The position numbers were made by a program, and so were the translations under genes. A stretch of 23,684 nucleotides of DNA from the NCBI GenBank assembly GCA_002422785.1, contig DITK01000019.1:49168-72851 (forward strand), given 5' to 3'. Shown piece after piece: positions 1-8,119 of the stretch; position 1 is the first letter of the stretch, and the number at the start of each line of letters is the position of its first letter. The notes below the pieces were generated by a model, which did not search any database, was not told the DNA's origin, and was given only the letters and a program-made list of their open reading frames with translations. The DNA comes from Francisellaceae bacterium UBA6186 (GTDB lineage: Bacteria; Pseudomonadota; Gammaproteobacteria; UBA6186; Azoamicaceae).

Positions 1-24
1 AAATTATTATAAATTATTATAAAT
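1..24. repeat. AT-only tandem direct repeat upstream of greA
   Basis: The ten-base unit AAATTATTAT occurs twice in tandem, followed by a partial third copy (AAAT), immediately before the greA ribosome binding site. It could be an AT-rich promoter or UP-like element, or simple low-complexity sequence. The upstream side lies outside the window, so no -35/-10 assignment is made. Confidence 0.5.
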
Positions 25-37
25 AGAAGGATATATT

Positions 38-532
38 ATGGGGGCTATACAGACTATTCCAATGACTATTGGTGGTGCTGAAAAATTAAAACAAGAATTA
101 CAGCATTTAAAAACTGAAGCTAGACCAAAAGTTATACAAGCAATTACCGATGCACGTGCTAATGGTGATTTAAAAGAAAATGCTGATTATCATGCGGCAC
201 GCGAACAACAGGCCTTTATTGAGGGTAGAATATTAGATATTGAAAATAAATTATCTAATTGCCAAATAATAGACGTTAGTCAAATAAATAATGAAGGTAA
301 AATAATTTTTGGTACCACCGTTACGTTATTATTAATTGATGATGAAAAAGATCAAAAAATGGTTAATTACCAAATAGTAGGCGATGATGAAGCAGATTTA
401 AAAAATGGTAAAGTATCAGTTAATTCTCCAGTTGCTAGGGCTTTAATTGGTAAATATGAAGGAGACACTGTTGATGTAAGGGCTCCTTCTGGTATAGTTC
501 GTTATGAGATAGAAAAAGTTGAATATATTTAG
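38..532 (+). CDS. greA: Transcription elongation factor GreA
   Basis: GreA binds the secondary channel of RNA polymerase and stimulates cleavage of backtracked transcripts. The 164-residue product is close to the usual 158. The N-terminal coiled coil covers about residues 10-80; its tip has the acidic D44 and E47 within GDLKENADYH, matching the catalytic loop acids of E. coli GreA. The C-terminal FKBP-like domain contains VGDDEAD and SVNSPVARALIGK, both typical of the family. The ATG at 38 has a good ribosome binding site (AGAAGGA at 25-31); a start at 62 would cut into the conserved N-terminus. It leads a co-directional greA-rlmE-ftsH block, as in many gammaproteobacteria, but yhbY, found between greA and rlmE in E. 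coli, is absent here. Confidence 0.97.
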   Translation: MGAIQTIPMTIGGAEKLKQELQHLKTEARPKVIQAITDARANGDLKENADYHAAREQQAFIEGRILDIENKLSNCQIIDVSQINNEGKIIFGTTVTLLLIDDEKDQKMVNYQIVGDDEADLKNGKVSVNSPVARALIGKYEGDTVDVRAPSGIVRYEIEKVEYI

Positions 533-550
533 CCTTAAAGTGGGGGATGT

Positions 551-1213
551 ATTAAAAAAAGTAGTAGAATATGGTTAGACAGGCAGCATAAAGATGTGTT
601 TGTTAAAAAATCAAAACAAGAGGGTTATCGTTCTAGGGCTGCATACAAGTTGCTAGAATTACAAAAAAAGTATATTTTGTTAAAATCTGGTATGACAGTG
701 ATCGATTTAGGAGCAGCACCGGGTAGCTGGTCGCAGGTGGCTGTTGGTATTATATTGCCAGATAATGCTGCAACAAACCCTAAGAAATTGGGAAGATTAA
801 TTTCGGTAGATATTTTACCTATAGAACCAATAAAAAATGTCGATATTATTATTGGGGATCTTACGACTAAAGAAGTATTTGAACAAATATGCAATTTGAT
901 TGAGGTGGGTTTGAATAAAGTGCAAAAAAAAGTAGATGTTATTTTATCAGACATGGCACCTAATTTAAGTGGTATATGGGCAGTTGACATTCCTAAGGCT
1001 ATGTATTTATCCGAATTAGCTATGGATTTAGCCAAGCGTTTGTTAAAGAAAGATGGTAGTTTATTAATAAAATTATTTCACGGGGAAGGTTTTGATAAAT
1101 ATTTAGTTATGTTAAGGAAATGTTTTGCTAAAATTATAATTACCAAGCCAAAATCTTCTAGACTCGAATCAAGAGAAGTTTATGTGTTAGCCAAAGGATA
1201 CAAGTTACTTTAA
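551..1213 (+). CDS. rlmE: 23S rRNA (uridine-2'-O)-methyltransferase RlmE (FtsJ)
   Basis: RlmE uses S-adenosylmethionine to methylate the 2'-OH of U2552 in the 23S rRNA A-loop during late 50S assembly. Visible features are the SAM motif VIDLGAAPGSWSQ, SDMAPN, IKLFHGEGF and SREVYV, which supply the K-D-K-E catalytic tetrad together with the lysine of RAAYKL. The first ordinary start in frame is GTG 596, but conserved sequence continues upstream of it: KSSRIWLDRQHKD precedes VFVKKSKQEGYRSR, matching the usual SSRWLQEH...YV.KA N-terminus. The frame is closed by TAA at 536-538, and the only plausible start that keeps this segment is ATT 551, preceded by GGGGGA at 542-547. That gives 220 residues; E. 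coli RlmE has 209. Gene identity is secure; the start codon is inference. Confidence 0.93.
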   Translation: MKKSSRIWLDRQHKDVFVKKSKQEGYRSRAAYKLLELQKKYILLKSGMTVIDLGAAPGSWSQVAVGIILPDNAATNPKKLGRLISVDILPIEPIKNVDIIIGDLTTKEVFEQICNLIEVGLNKVQKKVDVILSDMAPNLSGIWAVDIPKAMYLSELAMDLAKRLLKKDGSLLIKLFHGEGFDKYLVMLRKCFAKIIITKPKSSRLESREVYVLAKGYKLL

Positions 1214-1226
1214 ATAAAGGTTTATT

Positions 1227-3212
1227 ATGAGCGATATGGTTAAGAATTTATTATTATGGATTGGGATTGCGGTGTTACTGATGGGGTTGTTTAGTAATTT
1301 TGCTCCTAAATATTCTCAACCTACTAAATTGGCGTATTCTCAGCTTGTAGAGAAAATTCATAATCGTGAAGTAAAAAACATAATTGTAGACGCACAAACT
1401 ATTGAAGGTAGCACCAGTTCTGGGGAGCAATTTTCCACTGATATTCCTGCTAAACCGGAATTATCTTTGCTTAACGAATGGATTAATAAATATGATCTTA
1501 CGGTAAGGGCTAGACCACCTGAACAACAAAGTATGTTGCTTCATATATTTATTAGTTGGTTTCCGGTGATTTTGTTTATTGGGGTATGGATTTTTTTCAT
1601 GCGTCAAATGCAAGGTGGTGGCGGTCGTAATGCGATGTCTTTTGGTCGTAGTAGGGCCAGATTAATGGGAGAAGATCAAGTTAAGGTTACTTTTGCAGAT
1701 GTAGCTGGCGTTGAAGAAGCAAAGGATGAAGTTGCTGAATTAGTTGAATTTTTAAAAGATCCAAATAAGTTTTATAAATTAGGTGGCAGGATCCCAAGAG
1801 GCGTATTAATGATCGGGCAGCCAGGAACGGGTAAGACTTTATTAGCTAAAGCTATAGCTGGAGAAGCAAAAGTGCCGTTTTTTACTATTTCTGGTTCAGA
1901 TTTTGTGGAAATGTTTGTCGGGGTTGGTGCCTCGCGAGTTAGGGATATGTTTGAACAAGCGAAAAAGTATGCCCCGTGTATTATCTTTATTGATGAAATA
2001 GATGCGGTAGGCCGGCATAGAGGTGCAGGTTTAGGTGGTGGGCACGATGAGCGTGAACAAACGCTTAATCAATTGTTAGTAGAAATGGATGGGTTTGATG
2101 CTAATGATGGGGTAATCGTGATAGCTGCGACTAACAGACCTGACGTATTAGATCCAGCATTGTTGCGTCCAGGCAGATTTGACAGGCAAGTAGTAGTTAA
2201 TTTACCGGATATTCGTGGTCGTGAACAAATATTGAAAGTGCACCTGCGCAAAGTGCCTGTAGATCCGACTGCTAGTATTCAACAGACTATAGAACCAAAA
2301 ATTATAGCTCGTGGTACTCCAGGTTTTTCTGGTGCTGATTTAGCTAATTTGGTAAACGAAGCAGCATTATTTGCAGCTAGGGCTAATAAAAATTTTGTTT
2401 CTATGGATGATTTAGAAAAAGCCAAAGACAAAATTATTATGGGTGTTGAGCGTAGATCAATGACTATGAGTGAGAGAGAACTTAATACTACTGCCTATCA
2501 TGAATCTGGGCATACTATTGTGGGATGTAATATGCCAGGAGTTTGGCCATTTTATAAAGTGACAATTATTCCAAGAAGCATGGCATTAGGAGTTACATTT
2601 TTTATCCCAGAAACAGATCCTCATAGCCAAACAAGACAAGAATTAGAAAGTCGGGTTGCTATGATGTTTGGTGGTAGAGTTGCTGAAGAATTGATCTTTG
2701 GTAGTGAAAATGTAACTACTGGTGCCTCTGATGACATTAAAAAAGCCACTGAAATTTGTCGTAATATGGTTACTAAATGGGGATTATCAGAAAAATTAGG
2801 TCCATTAACTTACGGTGATGACGATGGAGAAGTATTTTTAGGACACAGTATTGCTAAGCATAAAGACATTTCAGAAAGTACTGCACAAATTATTGATGAA
2901 GAAGTGCGTAAAATAATTGATCGTGGTTATGCTAATGCTAAAAGAATTTTAGAGGCCAATAGAGATAAATTACATAATATGGCTAGTGCCTTATTAAAAT
3001 ATGAAACATTAGATACGGAACAAGTTGCTGACATTATGGCAGGCAGAGAACCACGGGTGCCAATTGGATGGAATGATCTAGATATTGATAATAATAATTC
3101 TACTCATGGTGAAGATAATTTGGGTATGAAAGAAAAAGAAGTCAAAAAAAGTAAGAATGAGCATAAAAAAATACACAAAGAACCAGATGAAGAAGAAGAT
3201 CTTGCTATTTAA
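1227..3212 (+). CDS. ftsH: ATP-dependent zinc metalloprotease FtsH
   Basis: FtsH is the hexameric membrane AAA+ protease that extracts and degrades damaged membrane proteins and regulators such as LpxC in E. coli. The 661-residue product has two membrane segments (about 8-24 and 106-125) flanking a small periplasmic domain. The AAA module shows Walker A GQPGTGKT (197-204), pore loop FVGVG (230-234), Walker B IIFIDE (252-257) and the second region of homology through RPGRFDR. The zinc site HESGH is at 425-429, with D503 a probable third ligand in TTGASDD. The C-terminus is a Lys/Glu-rich tail about 50 residues long, ending EEEDLAI. Start ATG 1227 lies 13 bases after the rlmE stop with an AAAGG-type binding site. 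The order rlmE-ftsH is conserved in gammaproteobacteria. Confidence 0.98.
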   Translation: MSDMVKNLLLWIGIAVLLMGLFSNFAPKYSQPTKLAYSQLVEKIHNREVKNIIVDAQTIEGSTSSGEQFSTDIPAKPELSLLNEWINKYDLTVRARPPEQQSMLLHIFISWFPVILFIGVWIFFMRQMQGGGGRNAMSFGRSRARLMGEDQVKVTFADVAGVEEAKDEVAELVEFLKDPNKFYKLGGRIPRGVLMIGQPGTGKTLLAKAIAGEAKVPFFTISGSDFVEMFVGVGASRVRDMFEQAKKYAPCIIFIDEIDAVGRHRGAGLGGGHDEREQTLNQLLVEMDGFDANDGVIVIAATNRPDVLDPALLRPGRFDRQVVVNLPDIRGREQILKVHLRKVPVDPTASIQQTIEPKIIARGTPGFSGADLANLVNEAALFAARANKNFVSMDDLEKAKDKIIMGVERRSMTMSERELNTTAYHESGHTIVGCNMPGVWPFYKVTIIPRSMALGVTFFIPETDPHSQTRQELESRVAMMFGGRVAEELIFGSENVTTGASDDIKKATEICRNMVTKWGLSEKLGPLTYGDDDGEVFLGHSIAKHKDISESTAQIIDEEVRKIIDRGYANAKRILEANRDKLHNMASALLKYETLDTEQVADIMAGREPRVPIGWNDLDIDNNNSTHGEDNLGMKEKEVKKSKNEHKKIHKEPDEEEDLAI

Positions 3213-3234
3213 TGCCTGTTAAAACAACAGGCAT
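3212..3234. terminator. Hairpin between convergent ftsH and nrdB
   Basis: A perfect 9-bp stem (ATGCCTGTT at 3212-3220, AACAGGCAT at 3226-3234) with a 5-base loop starts within the ftsH stop codon. No long T-run follows directly on either strand; a T6 stretch occurs about 20 bases further on the plus strand. It is a plausible transcription end for ftsH, possibly bidirectional, but not a textbook intrinsic terminator. Confidence 0.5.
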
Positions 3235-3257
3235 ATTCCGGTAACTCTTGTTGTTTT

Positions 3258-4352
3258 TTAATCCCAATTTAAACTACCACCAGTTTGGTATTCTATAACT
3301 CTGGTTTCAAAAAAGTTTTTTTCTTTCTTTAAATCTATAATTTCGCTCATCCATGGGAATGGGTTGATAGCATCTTGGTATTGTTTTTTTAAGCCTATTT
3401 GTAAAAATCTTCTATTAGCTATAAATTCTAAGTATTCCCTAAACATTTGAGCGTTTAGTCCTAAAATACCTCTTGGCATAGTATCTATTGCATATTTATG
3501 TTCTAATTCCACGCCTTGTTTAATTATATCTATAATTTCCAGCTGAAATTCTTCTGTCCAAAGATGTGGGTTTTCTATTTTGATTTGATTTATAACATCG
3601 ATACCGAAATTTAAATGCATGGATTCGTCACGTAATATATATTGAAATTGTTCTGCTGTTCCAACCATTTTATTGCGTCGACCCATAGATAAAATTTGAG
3701 TAAAACCAACATAGAAAAATATCCCTTCGAACACTACATAAAAAGCAATTAAATCACGTAATAATCTTTGATCGTTTTTTAATGTTCCGGTTATAAAGTT
3801 AGGATCGCTAAGACTTTGGGTAAATTGTAACGACCAGACAGCTTTTTCTGATACCGAAGGAATTTCTCTATACATATTGAATATTTTAGCTTCATCCATG
3901 CCTAAACTTTCCACTACATGTTGATAAGAGTGGGTATGTAGAGCTTCTTCAAAGGCTTGTCTTAATAAATATTGTCTGCATTCTGGGTTGGTAATATGGC
4001 GATATACTGCTAATACTAAATTGTTTGCAACTAGAGAATCAGCGGTTGCGAAAAACCCCAAATTACGTTCGATAATAGTACGTTCATCCAGAGTTAAGCC
4101 ATCTTTGCTTTTCCATAGAGCGAGATCGGCCGTCATATTAATTTCGTTCGGCATCCAGTGATTAGCACAGGCATTTAAGTATTTATCCCAGGCCCACTCA
4201 TATTTAAATGGTACCAATTGATTGAGATCAGCTCGGCAATTGATGATTTTTTTGTCATCCACTTGTATTCTAGCTGCATTCATTTCAATCATTTCTAGTC
4301 CGGTGGCTCCGGTTGGTTTCATTTTTAGGTCTTCGGTCAAAAATTCGCTCAT
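3258..4352 (-). CDS. nrdB: Ribonucleoside-diphosphate reductase subunit beta NrdB (class Ia)
   Basis: The small subunit of aerobic ribonucleotide reductase, which holds the dimetal site and the stable radical that starts catalysis in NrdA. In 364 residues the ligand set is complete: D105 (ATADSLV), E136 and H139 (FEEALHTHSY), E209 (FEGIFFY), E243 and H246 (RDESMH). Y143 occupies the radical position. The surrounding sequence (NPFPWMSE, KNFFETRVIEYQ, LRQAFEEA) resembles the Chlamydia class Ic branch, yet that branch has Phe at the radical position and Glu as first ligand; the Tyr and Asp here point to an ordinary tyrosyl-radical enzyme. ATG at 4352 is preceded by AAGGAT. It is 38 bp downstream of nrdA, so probably co-transcribed. 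Confidence 0.97.
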   Translation of the reverse strand: MSEFLTEDLKMKPTGATGLEMIEMNAARIQVDDKKIINCRADLNQLVPFKYEWAWDKYLNACANHWMPNEINMTADLALWKSKDGLTLDERTIIERNLGFFATADSLVANNLVLAVYRHITNPECRQYLLRQAFEEALHTHSYQHVVESLGMDEAKIFNMYREIPSVSEKAVWSLQFTQSLSDPNFITGTLKNDQRLLRDLIAFYVVFEGIFFYVGFTQILSMGRRNKMVGTAEQFQYILRDESMHLNFGIDVINQIKIENPHLWTEEFQLEIIDIIKQGVELEHKYAIDTMPRGILGLNAQMFREYLEFIANRRFLQIGLKKQYQDAINPFPWMSEIIDLKKEKNFFETRVIEYQTGGSLNWD

Positions 4353-4390
4353 ATGATTTTTATCCTTATTGTTTGTTTATAAACTATAAT

Positions 4391-7192
4391 TTATTGACAA
4401 GATTCACACGATGGATCGTCTATACTGCAAACATTATTAATTGCTACGGCATTTAAAGTTCCGCGATCAACTGTAGATTTTTCTGTGCCGGTTGCGCCTA
4501 AGCTGCGTAAATAATAAGTAGTTTTTAATCCCCTTAGCCATGCAGTTTTATAAATTTGGTCTAATTTTTTGCCAGAAGGATTTGCTATATATAAATTTAA
4601 CGATTGCCCTTGGTCTATCCACTTTTGTCTCCTGGATGCGGCATCAATTAACCAATTAGGATCTATTTCAAATGCTGTTGCATATTTTTTTTTCAGATTA
4701 AGAGGTATGCGATCAATTTTTTGCAAGCTGCCATTAAAGTATTTTAAATCGTTAACCATAACTAAATCCCAAAGATCTAATTTTTTCAGGTCATTTACTA
4801 AATATTGATTAACTACCGTAAATTCCCCAGATAAATTAGATTTTACGAATAAATTTTGATAGGTAGGTTCAATTGATTGTGATACTCCGCATATATTAGA
4901 TATAGTGGCGGTTGGAGCTATTGCCATTACATTAGAGTTACGCATGCCTTGCTTGCGTACTTTATCACGTAGACTATTCCAATCTAAGGTTTGGCTATCG
5001 TCTTGATTTAAATATATACCCCGATATTTATTTAGATATGAAATAGAGTCTATGGGTAAAACGCCTTTACTCCATAAAGATCCTTCGAAGCTAGCATAAG
5101 ATCCGCGTTCTTTAGCTAAGTCGCTGGATGCTGAAATTGCAAAATAACTTAAATATTCTGTAGATAAATCTGCAAAATCTACTGCTTGATTTGATTCGTA
5201 ACAAATATTTAATTCATGTAAAGCATCCTGAAATCCCATTATTCCCAAGCCTATTGGTCGGTGTTTTAAATTGGAATTTCTGGCTTGTGGTACCGAATAA
5301 TAATTTGCATCAATAACATTATCTAGCATCCGGATAGCAACTCTAATGGTTTTTTCTAGTTTTTTAGTATCTAATTCTTGATTTACAATATGTTTGGCTA
5401 AATTAATGCTGCCTAAATTACATACAGCTATTTCGTCTATAGAGGTATTTAAAGTAATTTCTGTGCATAAATTGGAACTATGAATTATCCCTACATGTTG
5501 TTGTGGGGATCTTAAATTAGCAGCATCTTTAAATGTTATCCATGGGTGTCCAGTTTCAAATAGCATGCTTAGCATTTTACGCCACAGACTCATTGCTGGT
5601 AGTTGTTTAAAGTTTTTAATTTTACCAATACTAGCTTGTTCTTCATAAATTATATAAGCGTGTTCAAAAGCGTCACCATATAAATCATGTAAATCTGGTA
5701 CTTCTTCTGGGGAAAACAAAGTCCAATCTTTATTTTCCATAACTCGTTTCATAAATAAATCTGGGATCCAGTTAGCGGTATTCATATCATGAGTACGACG
5801 TCTTTCATCACCGGTATTTTTACGTAATTCCAAAAAATCTTCTATATCTAAGTGCCAGGTTTCAAGATATGCACAAACGGCACCTTTTCTTTTCCCCCCT
5901 TGATTAACAGCAACTGCGGTATCGTTGGCAACTTTTAAAAATGGTATTACACCTTGCGATCTGCCATTAGTGCTTTTAATCCAAGAATTCATAGAGCGCA
6001 CTGGAGTCCAATCGTTACCAATACCACCTGCAAATTTTTGTAATAATGCATTGTCTCTAATTGCGTTATAAATTTCGCTTAAATCATCAGGAACTGTAGA
6101 TAAATAACAACTAGATAATTGAGATTTACAAGTGCCAGAATTAAACAAAGTAGGAGTAGAGCTCATAAAATCAAAGCTAGACAATATATTATAAAATTCT
6201 ATTGCTTGTTCTTCTTTAAGTGTTTCGTTTAAAGCGAGTCCCATAGCGACTCGCATAAAGAAAATTTGTGGTAATTCATAACGAATTTCATCATCATGTA
6301 AAAAATAACGATCATATAAAGTTTGTAATCCTAAATAATTAAATTGAAAATCTCTTTCTGGCTTAAGAGCGTCAATTAATTTTTCTAAATTAAAATTATT
6401 TAGTTGTTGATTTAATCTGCCTAGTTTAATTCCATATTGAATAGAATTTATTAAAGCCAAACCATAATATTTAGATAATTGCTGCCTAGTATTAGCACTA
6501 GGAATATTTAATATATCACTAACTTCTTTTTGAATATTGTGTAATAATAATCTAGAAGCAACATAGCTATAATTTGGTTCTACTTCAATCAAAGTGCGGG
6601 CACTCATAATTAGTGATTTATATACATCTTGCAGTTTAACTCCATCGAATAAATTTCTTAAAGTATCTTTTATAATTCGCTGAGGATCGGTATTTTCTAA
6701 ATTTATACAGGCTTCGGATACTACTTGTTCAATTTTTTTAAGATCAAGTAGTATTTTGTTACCGTTACCGGTAGTTATATGTATAGATGTGTTAGCAGAA
6801 TTTTTTTGCATTTCTTCTGACTCACGCAATTTACGGTGTGCTTCTCTATATAGGACATAAGAACGAGCTACTTTATGTAAACCATTACGCATTAAAACTA
6901 GTTCTACTTGATCTTGAATATCTTCTATATTTACATGGCTGCTAGTATTTAAGTATCTGTTTAACGATTTGCATACTTCTGATGTCAATTTAACTATAAG
7001 GTCATGAACTCGTGCTGAGTTAATATTTTCATGACTTTCTTGATCTAAAAATGCTTTAGTGATTGCTATAGAAATTTTATTAGCATCAAAAGGAACAATG
7101 CTGCTATCACGCTTAATTATTTTTAATAATTTAGTTAGTTTATGAATTTGATCTGTGTTAGTGATTTCAAGATTTTCTGTAGTTATGGGCAT
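4391..7192 (-). CDS. nrdA: Ribonucleoside-diphosphate reductase subunit alpha NrdA
   Basis: The large catalytic subunit reduces ribonucleoside diphosphates to deoxyribonucleotides. At 933 residues it is longer than E. coli NrdA (761) because of the N-terminus. A first ATP-cone is clear at about 24-122 (KRDSSIVPFDANKI ... ARSYVLYREAHR), and residues 145-205 look like a second, degenerate ATP-cone, as in the long Pseudomonas-type NrdA. Catalytic residues are visible: redox pair C362 (QLSSCYL) and C591 (AVCNLGSINL), radical/catalytic N574, C576, E578 (SNLCTE), and the C-terminal CESC shuttle (929-932). Start ATG 7192 has GGAG about 8 bases upstream. It is followed by nrdB. Two NrdR-like boxes upstream imply dNTP-responsive repression. 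Confidence 0.97.
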   Translation of the reverse strand: MPITTENLEITNTDQIHKLTKLLKIIKRDSSIVPFDANKISIAITKAFLDQESHENINSARVHDLIVKLTSEVCKSLNRYLNTSSHVNIEDIQDQVELVLMRNGLHKVARSYVLYREAHRKLRESEEMQKNSANTSIHITTGNGNKILLDLKKIEQVVSEACINLENTDPQRIIKDTLRNLFDGVKLQDVYKSLIMSARTLIEVEPNYSYVASRLLLHNIQKEVSDILNIPSANTRQQLSKYYGLALINSIQYGIKLGRLNQQLNNFNLEKLIDALKPERDFQFNYLGLQTLYDRYFLHDDEIRYELPQIFFMRVAMGLALNETLKEEQAIEFYNILSSFDFMSSTPTLFNSGTCKSQLSSCYLSTVPDDLSEIYNAIRDNALLQKFAGGIGNDWTPVRSMNSWIKSTNGRSQGVIPFLKVANDTAVAVNQGGKRKGAVCAYLETWHLDIEDFLELRKNTGDERRRTHDMNTANWIPDLFMKRVMENKDWTLFSPEEVPDLHDLYGDAFEHAYIIYEEQASIGKIKNFKQLPAMSLWRKMLSMLFETGHPWITFKDAANLRSPQQHVGIIHSSNLCTEITLNTSIDEIAVCNLGSINLAKHIVNQELDTKKLEKTIRVAIRMLDNVIDANYYSVPQARNSNLKHRPIGLGIMGFQDALHELNICYESNQAVDFADLSTEYLSYFAISASSDLAKERGSYASFEGSLWSKGVLPIDSISYLNKYRGIYLNQDDSQTLDWNSLRDKVRKQGMRNSNVMAIAPTATISNICGVSQSIEPTYQNLFVKSNLSGEFTVVNQYLVNDLKKLDLWDLVMVNDLKYFNGSLQKIDRIPLNLKKKYATAFEIDPNWLIDAASRRQKWIDQGQSLNLYIANPSGKKLDQIYKTAWLRGLKTTYYLRSLGATGTEKSTVDRGTLNAVAINNVCSIDDPSCESCQ

Positions 7193-7230
7193 TTAAAAAC
7201 TCCAAAAGATTATTTATTGTAAGCCAGTAA

Positions 7231-7246
7231 TATCAATATATAGTGA
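7231..7246 (-). promoter_or_regulatory. NrdR box 1 upstream of nrdAB
   Basis: On the plus strand the site reads TATCAATATATAGTGA. Its core, CAATATATAGTG, fits the published NrdR-box consensus (acaCwAtATaTwGtgt) at all 12 core positions. It lies about 40 bp before the nrdA start codon. Its partner site begins exactly 31 bp further upstream, the pairing typical of NrdR targets. Confidence 0.75.
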
Positions 7247-7261
7247 TTAATTACATTCTTA

Positions 7262-7277
7262 ATACAAGATAATGTGG
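7262..7277 (-). promoter_or_regulatory. NrdR box 2 upstream of nrdAB
   Basis: On the plus strand the site reads ATACAAGATAATGTGG, about 12 of 16 matches to the NrdR consensus, with a one-base mismatch in each half of the core. Its offset of 31 bp from box 1 puts both on the same face of the helix, as in known nrdAB, nrdDG and nrdHIEF promoters. It overlaps the probable nrdA -10, which would explain repression. Confidence 0.7.
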
Positions 7278-7294
7278 TTATATGATTTATGCAA
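7266..7294 (-). promoter_or_regulatory. Probable sigma-70 promoter of nrdAB
   Basis: Reading the minus strand, TTGCAT (7294-7289) is separated by 17 bp from TATCTT (7271-7266). The -10 sits inside NrdR box 2. The leader to the nrdA ATG would be about 65 nt. The -10 is only a 4/6 match, so the assignment rests on spacing and on the operator overlap. Confidence 0.5.
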
Positions 7295-7343
7295 GTGGAA
7301 AAATAAAAAATAATTTTATTTACAGTTAGGCATAAATAATCTA

Positions 7344-7365
7344 CCGGCTTATTTATTAAAGCCGG
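7344..7365 (-). terminator. Hairpin downstream of the TetR gene
   Basis: A 7-bp G/C-rich stem (CCGGCTT at 7344-7350, AAGCCGG at 7359-7365) with an 8-base AT loop lies 26 bp beyond the tetR stop. Downstream on the minus strand the sequence is only moderately T-rich (TAGATTATTTAT), so it is probably a weak terminator that separates tetR from the nrdAB promoter. Confidence 0.5.
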
Positions 7366-7390
7366 CAAATTATTATTAGAGGGACAAAGA

Positions 7391-7951
7391 TTAAATAGTA
7401 TTTAACCAATTTTTAAGAAACTCTGAATATTCTTTCAAATAATTTGGATTTTTAAAAGTTGAGGTTAATAAACTAATTCCTTGCAAGCTAGCTATTAAAT
7501 GAAGAGCTAATTGTTTAGAATTAGATTGTTTTCCTAATTCATTAAATTGAGTTTCGCACCAAGATACAACGATCTGCATTAAAGCGATTGCAGATTTATG
7601 TAATTCTCCATTTTCTTTACTGAGTTCTAGACATAAGCTTCCGACTGGATCGCCAAAACTTGTAATAATATCAGTATCAGATACGAATTTTTCTATGAAG
7701 GCTTTAATACGTTCTTTAGCTGTGGTAATTAAATTTAATTCATCAAATAATTGCTGCAAAGTTTTTAAACGATATTCTATAACAGCCAATATAATAGATT
7801 CTTTAGATTTAAAATAATAATAAACATTTCCTAGCGGAACATCAGCTAGTTGGGCAATATTTGCAAGAGTTGTAGTGTTTATTCCTTGCTGGTGAAATAA
7901 TTTGTCGGCACCGGTAATTAAGCGGGTGCGTTTATCGTTATTGCGTTTCAT
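7391..7951 (-). CDS. TetR/AcrR family transcriptional regulator
   Basis: A one-domain repressor with a classic TetR N-terminal helix-turn-helix. The 186 residues include an HTH at about 28-50 (TTTLANIAQLADVPLGNVYYYFKSK) and a helical ligand domain with DPVGSLCLELSKE, a style seen in small TetR regulators that respond to lipophilic compounds. The ATG at 7951 is preferred because GAGAGG lies 9 bases upstream; an in-frame TTG nine bases earlier (7960) would touch that binding site directly. It sits alone, transcribed toward nrdAB and away from no obvious divergent target, so what it regulates cannot be read from the context. Family assignment is secure; ligand and target are unknown. Confidence 0.93.
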   Translation of the reverse strand: MKRNNDKRTRLITGADKLFHQQGINTTTLANIAQLADVPLGNVYYYFKSKESIILAVIEYRLKTLQQLFDELNLITTAKERIKAFIEKFVSDTDIITSFGDPVGSLCLELSKENGELHKSAIALMQIVVSWCETQFNELGKQSNSKQLALHLIASLQGISLLTSTFKNPNYLKEYSEFLKNWLNTI

Positions 7952-8013
7952 TGATGTCAACCTCTCTAATTTTCTAATAATTTTTTTAGTTAGTTTATTT
8001 ATGTAAGAATTCT

Positions 8014-8041
8014 ATTATACAAATATTTTGTTAGCAAGCAA
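8014..8041 (-). promoter_or_regulatory. Probable promoter of the TetR gene
   Basis: On the minus strand TTGCTT (8041-8036) is followed after 16 bp by a perfect TATAAT (8019-8014), about 65 bp before the tetR ATG. The -35 lies within a GCAAGCAAGC direct repeat (8034-8043) that could serve as an autoregulatory operator; the operator idea is speculative. Confidence 0.55.
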
Positions 8042-8119
8042 GCGTTAATTTGTTGCTGATGGATATTTTATATTGGTGTAATTACTGGTTTTTGTAAGAT
8101 ATTTAATTGTTATGTAATG

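Noticed and set aside
547..555. Two-codon ATG-TAT-TAA frame before rlmE
   Set aside because: Too short to be a gene and placed directly against the G-run; mentioned only in relation to the ATT start.
625..1035. 136-codon minus-strand frame
   Set aside because: Antisense shadow of rlmE.
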